This document shows positions 1 through 7,712 of a stretch of 48,742 nt of DNA, in pieces; within the stretch, counting starts at the first letter, position 1; each line of letters begins with the position of its first letter. Under the pieces are notes generated by a model. It saw nothing but the letters and a program-made list of their open reading frames with translations, made no database searches and was not told the DNA's origin. The DNA is from Campylobacterales bacterium. Lineage in GTDB: Bacteria; Campylobacterota; Campylobacteria; Campylobacterales; QNZT01. The DNA lies in the NCBI GenBank assembly GCA_027066435.1, contig JAMONX010000027.1:1-48742 (forward strand), given 5' to 3'. A program made the position numbers and the translations under genes.

Positions 1-1
1 A

Positions 2-2545
2 GTTCCACTAAAACTAAAAGAACAATCAAAACTTCAAGAGCAAAATATATCAAATGAACTTTATAAAAAATACTCCAGTTTAAGAGCTAAACTTTTTGAA
101 AATATAGTAAAAAACAACCCTCATATAAACAAACTAACTCTACTGTTAAAAACACAAACAATTTTGGATCGTTTGGTATTTGTATTTTTCGCTGAAGATC
201 GTGGGATATTGCCACTAAATACCATCAAAGCAATCATCGATAGATACAAAGATGATATCGAAGATAGGTCGCTTTATCATTTTTACAAGATATACTTTAA
301 AGCTATCAATGAGGGAAATGCTAAACTAAATATCCCTGAATACAATGGCGGACTATTTGCCAAAGATGAGATACTAGAAGAGTTGATAATAGACGATGAA
401 ATCATCAATGCTCGTCCACTAGAGATAAGTGGATATGACTTTAACACCGATATAGATGTCAACATACTTGGACATATCTTTGAAAACTCACTCTCAGATA
501 TCGAAGAGATGAAAGCCAACATAGAAAACCAAAGCTTTGACAAAACAAAAAGTAAACGAAAAAAAGATGGAGTGTTTTACACCCCAGAGTACATCACAAA
601 ATACATAGTTGACAATACACTAGGTAAGCTATGTCATGAAAAAAAAGTAGAGCTAAAAATTGACAATATAGAGATAAGCATCCCAAAAACTAAAAGGCTT
701 AACCAGCGTGAAAAAGAACTTTTACTCAAACTTGAATCTTACAGAGAGTTTTTGCTAAATCTCAAAATCCTAGATCCAGCTTGTGGAAGTGGTGCATTTT
801 TAAACCAAGCATTAAATTACCTATTGCAAGAACATGATTTTATAGATGAGGGCATAAAAACTCTCATGGGAGGAAATGTACTAGGGCTTTATGATGTCAA
901 AAAAGGCATCCTTGAAAATAATCTTTATGGTGTAGATATAAACTCCGAAGCGGTGGAGATAGCCAAGCTTAGTTTGTGGCTGAGAACTGTGGAGCATGGG
1001 AGAAAGCTAAATATCTTAAGCGGAAAAGTTAAAGTTGGGAACTCTTTGATAGATGATAAAAGTGTAGCTGATGATGCTTTTGTTTGGGAAGAGGAGTTTA
1101 AAGAGGTTTTTGAGAATGGTGGGTTTGATGTTGTTATTGGGAATCCGCCTTATGTGAGGCATGAGTATATTACAGAGATAAAACCAGCATTAAAAAAATA
1201 CCAAGTATATGCAGGAACTGCTGATTTGTTTGTTTACTTTTTTGAACTTGCCACTAAGCTTTTGAAAAATGATGGAATGAATGGGTATATATGCTCAAAT
1301 AAGTTTTTCAATGCAACTTATGCTGAAAATTTGAGAGAATATATTTTAAATAATACCACTATAAAACAGATAATTGACTTTAAAGGTAAACAAGTTTTTG
1401 ATGATGCTACTGTTGAGAGTACAGTAACTATTTTTCAAAAAAGTAAACCAAATAAAGATAATTATTTTCAAGTTATTAATGCTGATTTAGTAGAAGCATA
1501 TGAAATGAAGCAAACTGATTTAAATTTATCTAGCTTTACATTGTTAAACCCTAAAAAGATACTTTTGATGCAAAAGATGGAGAAAGTTGGTGTGCTCCTA
1601 AAACAATGGGATATTGATATCAAATCAGGAATTAAAACGGGTTTCAATGAAGCGTATATCATAGATGGTGATAAAAAAGAAGAATTAATAAAGCAAGATG
1701 AAAAAAATGCAGAAATTATAAAACCACTTTTACGAGGACGAGATATAAAAAGATATGGATATGAATTTGCTGATAAATGGTTGATAAATATACATAATAA
1801 TCCTTCTATTGATATAGCAGAATATCCAACTTTAAAAATTTACTTTGATAAATATATTGATAAATTAAAAAGCCGTAGTGATAAAGGTAAAACAATTTAT
1901 AACTTAAGAAATTGTGCTTATTTAGATGATTTTCAAAAAGATAAAATTATGTGGTTAGAATTAACTGATAATCCAAAGTTTGTTTTAGATAAATCGAAAT
2001 ATTTGTTAGAAATGACAGTTTTTTTTATTGTTGGTAATAAACTAAATTATTTGTTAGCATTACTAAATTCAAAAGCTGTGTTTTGGTATTTTGATTTAAT
2101 TTGTAATGAATCAGGAGTTGGAACAAATAGATGGAAAAAAATTTATGTTGAAAGATTACCGATATCCCCAGTTTCAGATGAAAACGAAAAAATCTTTATC
2201 GAGAAAACAGATCTTATAATGGATTTAAATCAAACTTTCCAAAACAAAAAACAAAAATTCCTCAAACGATTAGAAGGCAATTTCGATATAGCCAAGCTAT
2301 CCAAAAAATTAGAAGCATTTTACAATTTAGATTTCAAAACTTTCCTAAAAGAGCTAAAAAAGAAAAAGGTTATATTAACTCTCATGCAACAAGACGAGTG
2401 GGAAGAGTATTTTGAAAGCTATCAAAAAGAGCTTTTAGAGATAAGGGCTGAGATTGATAAGACTAACAAAGAGATAGATGAGATGGTTTATGAGTTGTAT
2501 GGGTTGAGTGAGGAGGAAGTGGCTGTAGTTGAGGGTAAAGTATGA
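2..2545 (+). CDS. Type IIG (Eco57I-like) restriction-modification enzyme, 5' truncated by window edge
   Basis: The frame is open from base 2, so the true start lies left of the window; 847 residues are visible. In order they show the conserved block RLVFVFFAEDRGILP (about 169-213), the KKDGVFYTPEYI methyltransferase motif X (about 562-600), AdoMet-binding DPACGSGAF (about 773-800), acidic motif YGVDIN (about 929-946) and the N6-adenine catalytic NPPY (about 1142-1153). A target-recognition half follows, opening with KPLLRGRDIKRYG near 1722-1760, then a charged coiled-coil tail. Members of this family methylate adenine and cleave DNA with one polypeptide; the nuclease domain is normally N-terminal and is therefore probably off the edge. 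The stop overlaps the next gene by ATGA, so the two are translationally coupled. The class is confident; the target sequence cannot be read from here. Confidence 0.9.
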   Translation, partial: VPLKLKEQSKLQEQNISNELYKKYSSLRAKLFENIVKNNPHINKLTLLLKTQTILDRLVFVFFAEDRGILPLNTIKAIIDRYKDDIEDRSLYHFYKIYFKAINEGNAKLNIPEYNGGLFAKDEILEELIIDDEIINARPLEISGYDFNTDIDVNILGHIFENSLSDIEEMKANIENQSFDKTKSKRKKDGVFYTPEYITKYIVDNTLGKLCHEKKVELKIDNIEISIPKTKRLNQREKELLLKLESYREFLLNLKILDPACGSGAFLNQALNYLLQEHDFIDEGIKTLMGGNVLGLYDVKKGILENNLYGVDINSEAVEIAKLSLWLRTVEHGRKLNILSGKVKVGNSLIDDKSVADDAFVWEEEFKEVFENGGFDVVIGNPPYVRHEYITEIKPALKKYQVYAGTADLFVYFFELATKLLKNDGMNGYICSNKFFNATYAENLREYILNNTTIKQIIDFKGKQVFDDATVESTVTIFQKSKPNKDNYFQVINADLVEAYEMKQTDLNLSSFTLLNPKKILLMQKMEKVGVLLKQWDIDIKSGIKTGFNEAYIIDGDKKEELIKQDEKNAEIIKPLLRGRDIKRYGYEFADKWLINIHNNPSIDIAEYPTLKIYFDKYIDKLKSRSDKGKTIYNLRNCAYLDDFQKDKIMWLELTDNPKFVLDKSKYLLEMTVFFIVGNKLNYLLALLNSKAVFWYFDLICNESGVGTNRWKKIYVERLPISPVSDENEKIFIEKTDLIMDLNQTFQNKKQKFLKRLEGNFDIAKLSKKLEAFYNLDFKTFLKELKKKKVILTLMQQDEWEEYFESYQKELLEIRAEIDKTNKEIDEMVYELYGLSEEEVAVVEGKV

Positions 2546-3420
2546 CATTAGATAAAATCTTTGATAATTTCACTTCTAAGATGCTAGAAATAGAATTGTT
2601 TAAAAGAGTTGTTGAGGATAGTTCAAACAAAGAGCTGTCTGAATTGATAAAAAATTCAAAAGAGATAAAAAAGCTTTCCAAGGAAGAACAGGATGAGTTT
2701 TATGAGGGTCATAATTTTATTTTTTATTCAGCATTAGATGGAAAAGTTAAGTTTTATGGTAATAAAAACTTAACAATAAAAGAGATGCAAAAATTGACTG
2801 TTAATCGGAAAAATAAACAATATCAATGGTTACTTGTAGATGCCTATGAGGCATTTGAAGATTTTATAGAAGATATTTTTGCTTATTTAGGATATAAAGA
2901 CAAAAATTTATGGATGATGAGTGATTATGGAAATATATACCCGTCTGAGATAGATAATAAAGATTATACTTGGTTTTTAGAACAATCTCGCAAAAAAAAA
3001 GATAGACCAAAATCAATTTTAAACCATCTTAGAAAAAAGTTTCCAAAAATTGAACAACTTGAATCTAATAATAAACTGAATGTAAATTTAAAGTTATCAC
3101 TCATTATTTGTGAAAATTTTAGACATATAATTGTTCATGAGAATGGTATTATAAAAAATGATGTTAAATTTACTCAAAAGCTACTAGAAAAAGCTGGATT
3201 ATATAACAATGGTAACCCTAATAATAGTTATAAGGATTTTATAAAACAATTTTTTGGGATAAATGAATATGCAAATCATATTATGTTATTAGACAGAAGT
3301 ATAAATCATAAAAGTAATGTTTTTAATATGAAAATTGATGTGTTAAGTATGTTTATTCGTTATTTAATCGCATATGCTGAAGTAATAAAATCGGAAGTAC
3401 AAAAGATAGAAAATATATAA
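2542..3420 (+). CDS. HEPN-like protein coupled to type IIG R-M gene
   Basis: This 292-residue protein starts inside the stop of the restriction-modification gene (ATGA overlap) and is not from a family I can name with certainty. An acidic aromatic helix, DAYEAFEDFIEDIFAYLGY, lies in the middle, and a second helix carries R194-HIIV-H199 followed by ENG. R-x4-H with a polar residue after the Arg is the signature of HEPN ribonucleases, which act in toxin-antitoxin and abortive-infection systems. No signal peptide or membrane segment is seen. Coupling to a restriction enzyme suggests a backup or suicide defence role, but that is inference from one motif and the position. It could also be a non-catalytic accessory of the enzyme. 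Base composition is very AT-rich, like the following gene. Confidence 0.6.
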   Translation: MTLDKIFDNFTSKMLEIELFKRVVEDSSNKELSELIKNSKEIKKLSKEEQDEFYEGHNFIFYSALDGKVKFYGNKNLTIKEMQKLTVNRKNKQYQWLLVDAYEAFEDFIEDIFAYLGYKDKNLWMMSDYGNIYPSEIDNKDYTWFLEQSRKKKDRPKSILNHLRKKFPKIEQLESNNKLNVNLKLSLIICENFRHIIVHENGIIKNDVKFTQKLLEKAGLYNNGNPNNSYKDFIKQFFGINEYANHIMLLDRSINHKSNVFNMKIDVLSMFIRYLIAYAEVIKSEVQKIENI

Positions 3421-3490
3421 AATTACTTCAAAAAACCGTACTTTATTTTTATGTCATAATATTTGTCAATATTTAAAAAGAGGAAAAAAT

Positions 3491-4129
3491 ATGTTACAGA
3501 TTGACAATATAAAAGAGTTAAAACAAAACAGACTTATACCCAAAGCAAAAAAGAGAAAAGTCTATTTATCAGATAGTTTTCAATGTTCACCTAATCTTGT
3601 AGATGGTTGGGAAACTTTTAAACAAGTAGTTGAAAAAGGTGGAGATTTAAAACCTTATCTTAGTAGAGGTGTAAAAAATTTAAAAAGTGACTATATGTTA
3701 TATAGTTGGGGTATATATCATTTTCATTTGGGGCTTAAAATAGAAAAAGATGGTTTTACTGAGAGAACAAAATATGTACTTATAGCATTTATAAATGAAG
3801 ATAGTTTTTATGTAATAGGAATATATAATCATCAATCAGATGCTAAAGTTTTACCTTGGGATAATACTGAAATAGTAGAAATATTGCATCGTAACTGGTC
3901 ATATCTTATAAGTGATTTTCAGATTGTGGGTGTACTGAGTGCATTTTTATCGCCAGAAGCGAGAAAAAGCCTGAGAAAAATGAATGGAAATACTACCATT
4001 TCAGTAAGTAATGGAACTGTATATAGTATGGTGGGTGGTGGAATAATGCCAAATGGAGAAAATATTTTAGATGTAATGAGAATGGATTATGAAAATAGAA
4101 AGGCAACTTTATTTAAGGAGCAAACATGA
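3491..4129 (+). CDS. Hypothetical protein with SWGIYHFHLG motif, defence-island context
   Basis: A 212-residue soluble protein that I do not recognise as a named family. It follows the HEPN-like gene by 70 bp with its own ribosome site (AAGAGG about 8 bases before ATG). Visible features are a basic start (KAKKRK near 18-23), a conserved-looking core YSWGIYHFHLG (71-81) followed by strand-like stretches TKYVLIAFI and DSFYVIGIYNH, and an HRNW tetrad (123-126). Several clustered His residues suggest a small enzyme or nuclease-like fold, but no catalytic assignment is possible. Its stop overlaps the start of a fourth gene by ATGA, preceded by AAGGAG, so the fourth gene was once expressed with it. 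The neighbours suggest a defence or mobile function. Confidence 0.6.
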   Translation: MLQIDNIKELKQNRLIPKAKKRKVYLSDSFQCSPNLVDGWETFKQVVEKGGDLKPYLSRGVKNLKSDYMLYSWGIYHFHLGLKIEKDGFTERTKYVLIAFINEDSFYVIGIYNHQSDAKVLPWDNTEIVEILHRNWSYLISDFQIVGVLSAFLSPEARKSLRKMNGNTTISVSNGTVYSMVGGGIMPNGENILDVMRMDYENRKATLFKEQT

Positions 4130-4185
4130 ATCTAGACATCTACTGCGATATAATAGGCTATATTAGCGTTAGTGGTGGAAAGTGA
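4126..4185 (+). pseudogene. 5' end of a fourth coupled gene, interrupted by a MITE
   Basis: An ATG overlaps the previous stop (ATGA) behind a consensus AAGGAG, a strong translation start, yet only 19 residues follow. Ten codons (MNLDIYCDII) precede the left inverted repeat at 4156; the rest, GYISVSGGK, is encoded by the repeat itself. Joining the flanks across one copy of the target duplication gives only a few more codons before a stop, so the original gene had already decayed or decayed afterwards. The opening MNLDIYCD resembles the start of DUF3800 proteins, but eight residues are too few to assign a family. Confidence 0.5.
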
Positions 4186-4345
4186 AAATTTTCTATTTTT
4201 TAGCCTATATCCATACTAAACCGTATTTAAAAATAAAATTTTTATTAACCTTTGCTATTGAAAACTATATTTTTTTAATACTTTTAGCATTTTTTTGTCG
4301 CTAAAAAATTTACCCACCACTAACGCTAATATAGCCGATATAATA
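4147..4345. repeat. 9-bp direct repeats (target site duplication) bracketing the MITE
   Basis: GATATAATA occurs at 4147-4155 and 4337-4345, immediately outside the terminal inverted repeats. The exact abutment on both sides is what shows transposition rather than a chance palindrome. Confidence 0.8.
4156..4336. mobile_element. MITE-like element, 181 bp, with 23-bp TIRs and 9-bp target duplication
   Basis: Bases 4156-4178 and 4314-4336 are perfect inverted copies of each other (23 bp, starting GGCTATATTAGCG at the left end). They are flanked directly by identical 9-bp repeats GATATAATA at 4147-4155 and 4337-4345. The 135-bp interior is AT-rich and encodes nothing convincing, though weak inverted similarity continues inward from both arms. 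This is the anatomy of a non-autonomous miniature element mobilised in trans by a transposase that makes 9-bp duplications, as IS1- and IS4-type enzymes do. No matching full-length transposase is in the window, so the parent family is unknown. It sits ten codons into the coupled gene starting at 4126. Confidence 0.85.
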
Positions 4346-4440
4346 ATAGGGTCAAACAATAATTGAGTCAAACACTTATTTAAAACCCACTTTACCTTTT
4401 CAAAATTTTAGATATTGCAGGAGTTGATAAGTTTGTGAGT

Positions 4441-4518
4441 TAGAAAAAGCACAAGCACCATGGTGCAGATACAGCTTTGTTTACCATTGGCTATGAGGGT
4501 AAAAAGTTTGAAACATAA
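4441..4518 (+). pseudogene. DUF488-like N-terminal remnant
   Basis: Between the MITE and cheZ there is no intact gene. In one frame after a stop at 4441-4443, the peptide reads through TALFTIGYEGKKFET to a stop at 4516-4518. FTIGYEGK is the conserved opening of DUF488 proteins, which are normally well over 100 residues long, so this would be a truncated scrap. A TTG at 4477 could be its old start. The surrounding 4346-4440 and 4519-4572 show only short broken frames. The motif is short, so the family call is tentative. Confidence 0.4.
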
Positions 4519-4572
4519 GTACCACCATTCCAATCCATAACAAATGTGCATAATGTTTGATTACTCATTTAT

Positions 4573-5256
4573 CTACTTTTTACCAAAACTCTCCAAGAGT
4601 GCTTCTATCTCATCTTCGTCCACTGTATCAGCTGTATCACCGTCGATATGAACTGCTGTTGGTGCTCTGTTTTTATCTTCTACATCAGAATCAAAAAGTG
4701 AATTCATATATTTTGATAATGCCCTCATGACATTTATAACTCTTTCTATCTTTTGTCTATGAATATCTTGATACTGCATGATATCCATAATCATCATTAT
4801 CTCATCACTTGCACCTTGAGATTTTTCTGTGATTTCGGTAGAAATTGTTAAAGCTTTTTGGTTCTCTTCTAGCATTGATTGAAAACTCTCAATATTTGGA
4901 AACTTTTGAGATAAGTTTTCAAATAACTCTATATTTCTAACAAGTGTATCTCTAAGTTCATTTGTAACATCTTCAATATCTCCAGAAAAACCACTTATCT
5001 CTTCTAGTTTATCAAATATTTCAGTTGCCTTCTCTTCAGAATCTCTTGTAACATTATCAAGTTGATCAACTACTTTATGCTCATCTGTTGGAGGGGGTGG
5101 AGGCCAAGAGCTATCTGCATCTGCTCTATACGAAGATTCATCAATCTTAGACTTTTCATCATCTTTTTGTACCTCCTCTTCCAAAATCTCTTCTTCCAAT
5201 GCAACATCTTCATCAAGCCCACCTGCCATCAATGCATCTAGTTCCTCTTGTGTCAT
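4573..5256 (-). CDS. cheZ: CheZ-like chemotaxis phosphatase (Campylobacterota type)
   Basis: I take the start at MTQEELDALMAGG (base 5256), a typical opening of the Campylobacterota remote CheZ family and preceded by GGAGA; a longer frame reaches 5307 but would run into the divergent gene's leader. The 227-residue product has an acidic N-terminal half with a short PPPPP run, then long helices. MDIMQYQDIHRQKIERV contains D164 and Q168 in the D-x3-Q spacing of the CheZ active site (QDLTGQ in E. coli), which places water for CheY-P hydrolysis. The C-terminus, DEDEIEALLESFGKK, is an acidic amphipathic helix of the kind that binds CheY. The predicted role is to lower CheY-P in the cytoplasm and so control flagellar switching. 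No other chemotaxis gene is adjacent. Confidence 0.85.
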   Translation of the reverse strand: MTQEELDALMAGGLDEDVALEEEILEEEVQKDDEKSKIDESSYRADADSSWPPPPPTDEHKVVDQLDNVTRDSEEKATEIFDKLEEISGFSGDIEDVTNELRDTLVRNIELFENLSQKFPNIESFQSMLEENQKALTISTEITEKSQGASDEIMMIMDIMQYQDIHRQKIERVINVMRALSKYMNSLFDSDVEDKNRAPTAVHIDGDTADTVDEDEIEALLESFGKK

Positions 5257-5332
5257 ATCTACTTTCTCCATCTCAAGAATATTTTGTATATACTTGCATA
5301 TCGACAAAAATCAAAAAAAGATAAGGGTTTTT

Positions 5333-6112
5333 ATGATTGTAGATTTACACAACCACACCACTCTATGTAAACATGCAGAGGGTTCAATGAAAGATTATGT
5401 AGAAAAAGCTATAGAAAACCAAACAAAATATTTTGGTTTTAGTGACCACGCACCTATGGATTTTGACCAAAAATATCGTATGCAATTTTCTCAGATGCGA
5501 GAGTATGAAGCATCTGTAAGAGAAATAAAAGATATTTACAAAGATGATATTGAGATTTTACTAGCTTATGAAGTTGACTATCTCAAAGGCTATATAGATA
5601 AAAGAGTTTTAGATGCTAAAGTTGACTACTTTATAGGTTCAGTTCATTTTATCGGCAAATGGGGCTTTGATAATCCAGAATTTATAGGCAATTATAAAAA
5701 CAAAGATATTGATAAAATTTGGCAAGAGTATTTTGACTCCATAGAAGAGTTGGCAAAAAGTGGGCTTTTTGATATCGTGGGGCATTTAGACCTTATCAAG
5801 ATATTTAACTTTTTACCAAAAAAAGATGTAAGGATTATTGCCCAAGGGGCATTAAAGGCTATCAAAAAAGCAAATATGACAGTTGAGTTAAATATGTCAG
5901 GCTACAGAAAAGAGACAAAAGAAGCATATCCAAGCAAATCACTAATAGAGTCTATGTTTGAACTTCAAATCCCTATAACCTTTTCAAGTGATTCTCACAA
6001 ACCTTCTCAAGTTGGTCTGTATTCTGATAAACTTTTAACACTTGCTAGAGAGACAGGATATAACAAGTGTGCTGTTTTCAAAGGTAGAGACCGTCAATTG
6101 ATTAAATTTTAA
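5333..6112 (+). CDS. PHP-family histidinol-phosphatase-like phosphoesterase
   Basis: The chosen start is ATG at 5333 behind ATAAGGG, giving MIVDLHNHTTLC; an in-frame start at 5294 is less likely because the PHP fold begins at this motif. The 259-residue protein has the metal-binding set of the PHP superfamily: DLHNHTTLCKHA at the N-terminus, GFSDHAPM, a Glu in LAYEVDYL, GSVHFI, DIVGHLD and the late SSDSHKPSQVG. Length and motifs fit HisK/HisJ histidinol-phosphatase, the penultimate histidine synthesis step, although other PHP phosphoesterases share them and no his genes are nearby. It is divergent from cheZ and upstream of glnA. Family assignment is firm; substrate less so. Confidence 0.8.
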   Translation: MIVDLHNHTTLCKHAEGSMKDYVEKAIENQTKYFGFSDHAPMDFDQKYRMQFSQMREYEASVREIKDIYKDDIEILLAYEVDYLKGYIDKRVLDAKVDYFIGSVHFIGKWGFDNPEFIGNYKNKDIDKIWQEYFDSIEELAKSGLFDIVGHLDLIKIFNFLPKKDVRIIAQGALKAIKKANMTVELNMSGYRKETKEAYPSKSLIESMFELQIPITFSSDSHKPSQVGLYSDKLLTLARETGYNKCAVFKGRDRQLIKF

Positions 6113-6185
6113 TCAGTGCCTATATTTAAGTTTTCTAAAACTTTAGATACAATATCCTTTACTTAAAAAATTTCAAGGATAAAAA

Positions 6186-7616
6186 ATGGGAAAATTCGTT
6201 AGTAATGTAGAAGAGTTCTATAAATTTTGTGAATCAAATGAAGTAGAATTTGTAGATTTTAGGTTTACAGATATCAAAGGTGCTTGGCATCATATAAGCT
6301 ACAGAATGAGTGCAGTTGAAGCTGATATGCTAGAAGCTGGTTTACCATTTGATGGTTCATCAATCGAAGCGTGGCAACCTATCAACAAGTCTGATATGCT
6401 TTTGAAACCAGAAATAAAAACTGCATTTATGGATCCATTCACTGCTGATCCTACAATTATTGTTATTTGTGATGTTTATGATATTTACAAAAATGAGCTT
6501 TATGAAAAATGTCCAAGAAGTATCGCTAAAAAAACATTAGCATATATGGCTGAAACTGGTATCGGTGATGAAGTTTTCTTTGGTCCTGAAAATGAGTTTT
6601 TTATATTTGATGATGTTCAAATCTGGACAGGCGTTAATCAATCTGGATATAGAGTAGAGAGTGAAGAAGGCGAATGGAACGATAACAGACACGATAGTGA
6701 TTATATAAACACTGGTCATCGTCCTAGAACAAAAGGTGGTTATTTCCCAGTAATGCCAATTGACTCTATGGTTGATTTAAGAGCTGAAATGATGCAAGTT
6801 TTAGAAGAGGTAGGACTTACCGTTATGTTAGGACACCACGAAGTTGCACAAGCTCAAGGTGAAATCGGTATAAAATTTGAGACACTTGTAGAAGCTGCTG
6901 ATAATGTACAAAAGTACAAATATGTAGTAAAAATGATAGCACACCTAAATGGTAAAACTGCAACTTTTATGCCAAAACCTCTTTATGGAGACAATGGTAA
7001 CGGTATGCATGTACATCAATCTATCTGGAAAGATGGTAAAAATACATTTTACAAACAAGGCGAATATGCAAACCTAAGCCAAACAGCTATCCACTATCTA
7101 GGCGGAATATTCAAGCACGCAAAAGCGGTTGCATCATTTACAAATCCATCAACAAACTCTTATAAAAGACTTATTCCTGGATTTGAAGCACCAAGCATCT
7201 TGACATATTCAAGTCAAAATAGGTCAGCAGCTTGTCGTATCCCTTATGGAGCTGGAGAGATGGCTACAAGAATTGAGACTAGATTTCCAGACTCTACTTG
7301 TTGTCCTTATCTTGCATTTTCAGTTCTACTTCTTGCTGGAATTGATGGTATCAAAAACAAAGATATACCAGTAGGTCCTATGGATATAGATCTATTTGAA
7401 TTAACACTTGATGAAATTAGAGAAAAAAATATCCCACAAATGCCTCATACACTTAGAGAAGCACTAGAGGGATTAATCGCAGATAATGGTTTCTTAGGAG
7501 GTGTTATGACAGACGAATTTATCGACACTTACCAAAACTACCAATTTGAGAGACAAGTTTGGCCAGATGAGTCAAGACCAACAGCATTTGAGTTTAGTTC
7601 TACTTACTCTTGCTAA
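6186..7616 (+). CDS. glnA: Glutamine synthetase, type I
   Basis: This 476-residue enzyme makes glutamine from glutamate, ammonia and ATP in the cytosol. Visible landmarks are [10 protein letters not shown], the metal site [23 protein letters not shown], the ATP site GNGMHVHQS and [12 protein letters not shown] with RSAACRIP. At the position of the E. coli adenylylated Tyr (motif NLYDLP) this protein has DLFELT with F404, so it should not be adenylylated there; H. pylori GlnA is likewise reported to carry NLFKLT. Activity is therefore probably controlled by feedback or transcription. The gene stands alone, with a good AAGGAT ribosome site and a strong terminator. Confidence 0.97.
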   Translation: MGKFVSNVEEFYKFCESNEVEFVDFRFTDIKGAWHHISYRMSAVEADMLEAGLPFDGSSIEAWQPINKSDMLLKPEIKTAFMDPFTADPTIIVICDVYDIYKNELYEKCPRSIAKKTLAYMAETGIGDEVFFGPENEFFIFDDVQIWTGVNQSGYRVESEEGEWNDNRHDSDYINTGHRPRTKGGYFPVMPIDSMVDLRAEMMQVLEEVGLTVMLGHHEVAQAQGEIGIKFETLVEAADNVQKYKYVVKMIAHLNGKTATFMPKPLYGDNGNGMHVHQSIWKDGKNTFYKQGEYANLSQTAIHYLGGIFKHAKAVASFTNPSTNSYKRLIPGFEAPSILTYSSQNRSAACRIPYGAGEMATRIETRFPDSTCCPYLAFSVLLLAGIDGIKNKDIPVGPMDIDLFELTLDEIREKNIPQMPHTLREALEGLIADNGFLGGVMTDEFIDTYQNYQFERQVWPDESRPTAFEFSSTYSC

Positions 7617-7622
7617 TATAAA

Positions 7623-7649
7623 CTCTACAAAGGTTTTTCCTTTGTAGAG
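7623..7649 (+). terminator. Intrinsic terminator after glnA
   Basis: A perfect 11-bp stem (CTCTACAAAGG with CCTTTGTAGAG) closes a TTTTT loop and is followed by a T/C-rich tract with T7 near 7670. It lies 7 bases after the glnA stop and separates it from the TonB receptor operon. Confidence 0.85.
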
Positions 7650-7712
7650 CTCCTCATTTTCTTCTCATTTTTTTATGTTATTATTCATTTTATACATAAC
7701 AAAAGGATACGC

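Noticed and set aside
4156-4336. Large hairpin terminator or small RNA gene
   Set aside because: Arms are 135 bp apart and are bordered exactly by a 9-bp direct duplication, which fits transposition far better.
5257-5307. Longer CheZ N-terminus (MSICKYIQNI)
   Set aside because: It overlaps the divergent gene's leader, has no good ribosome site, and the family typically begins at MTQEELDALM.
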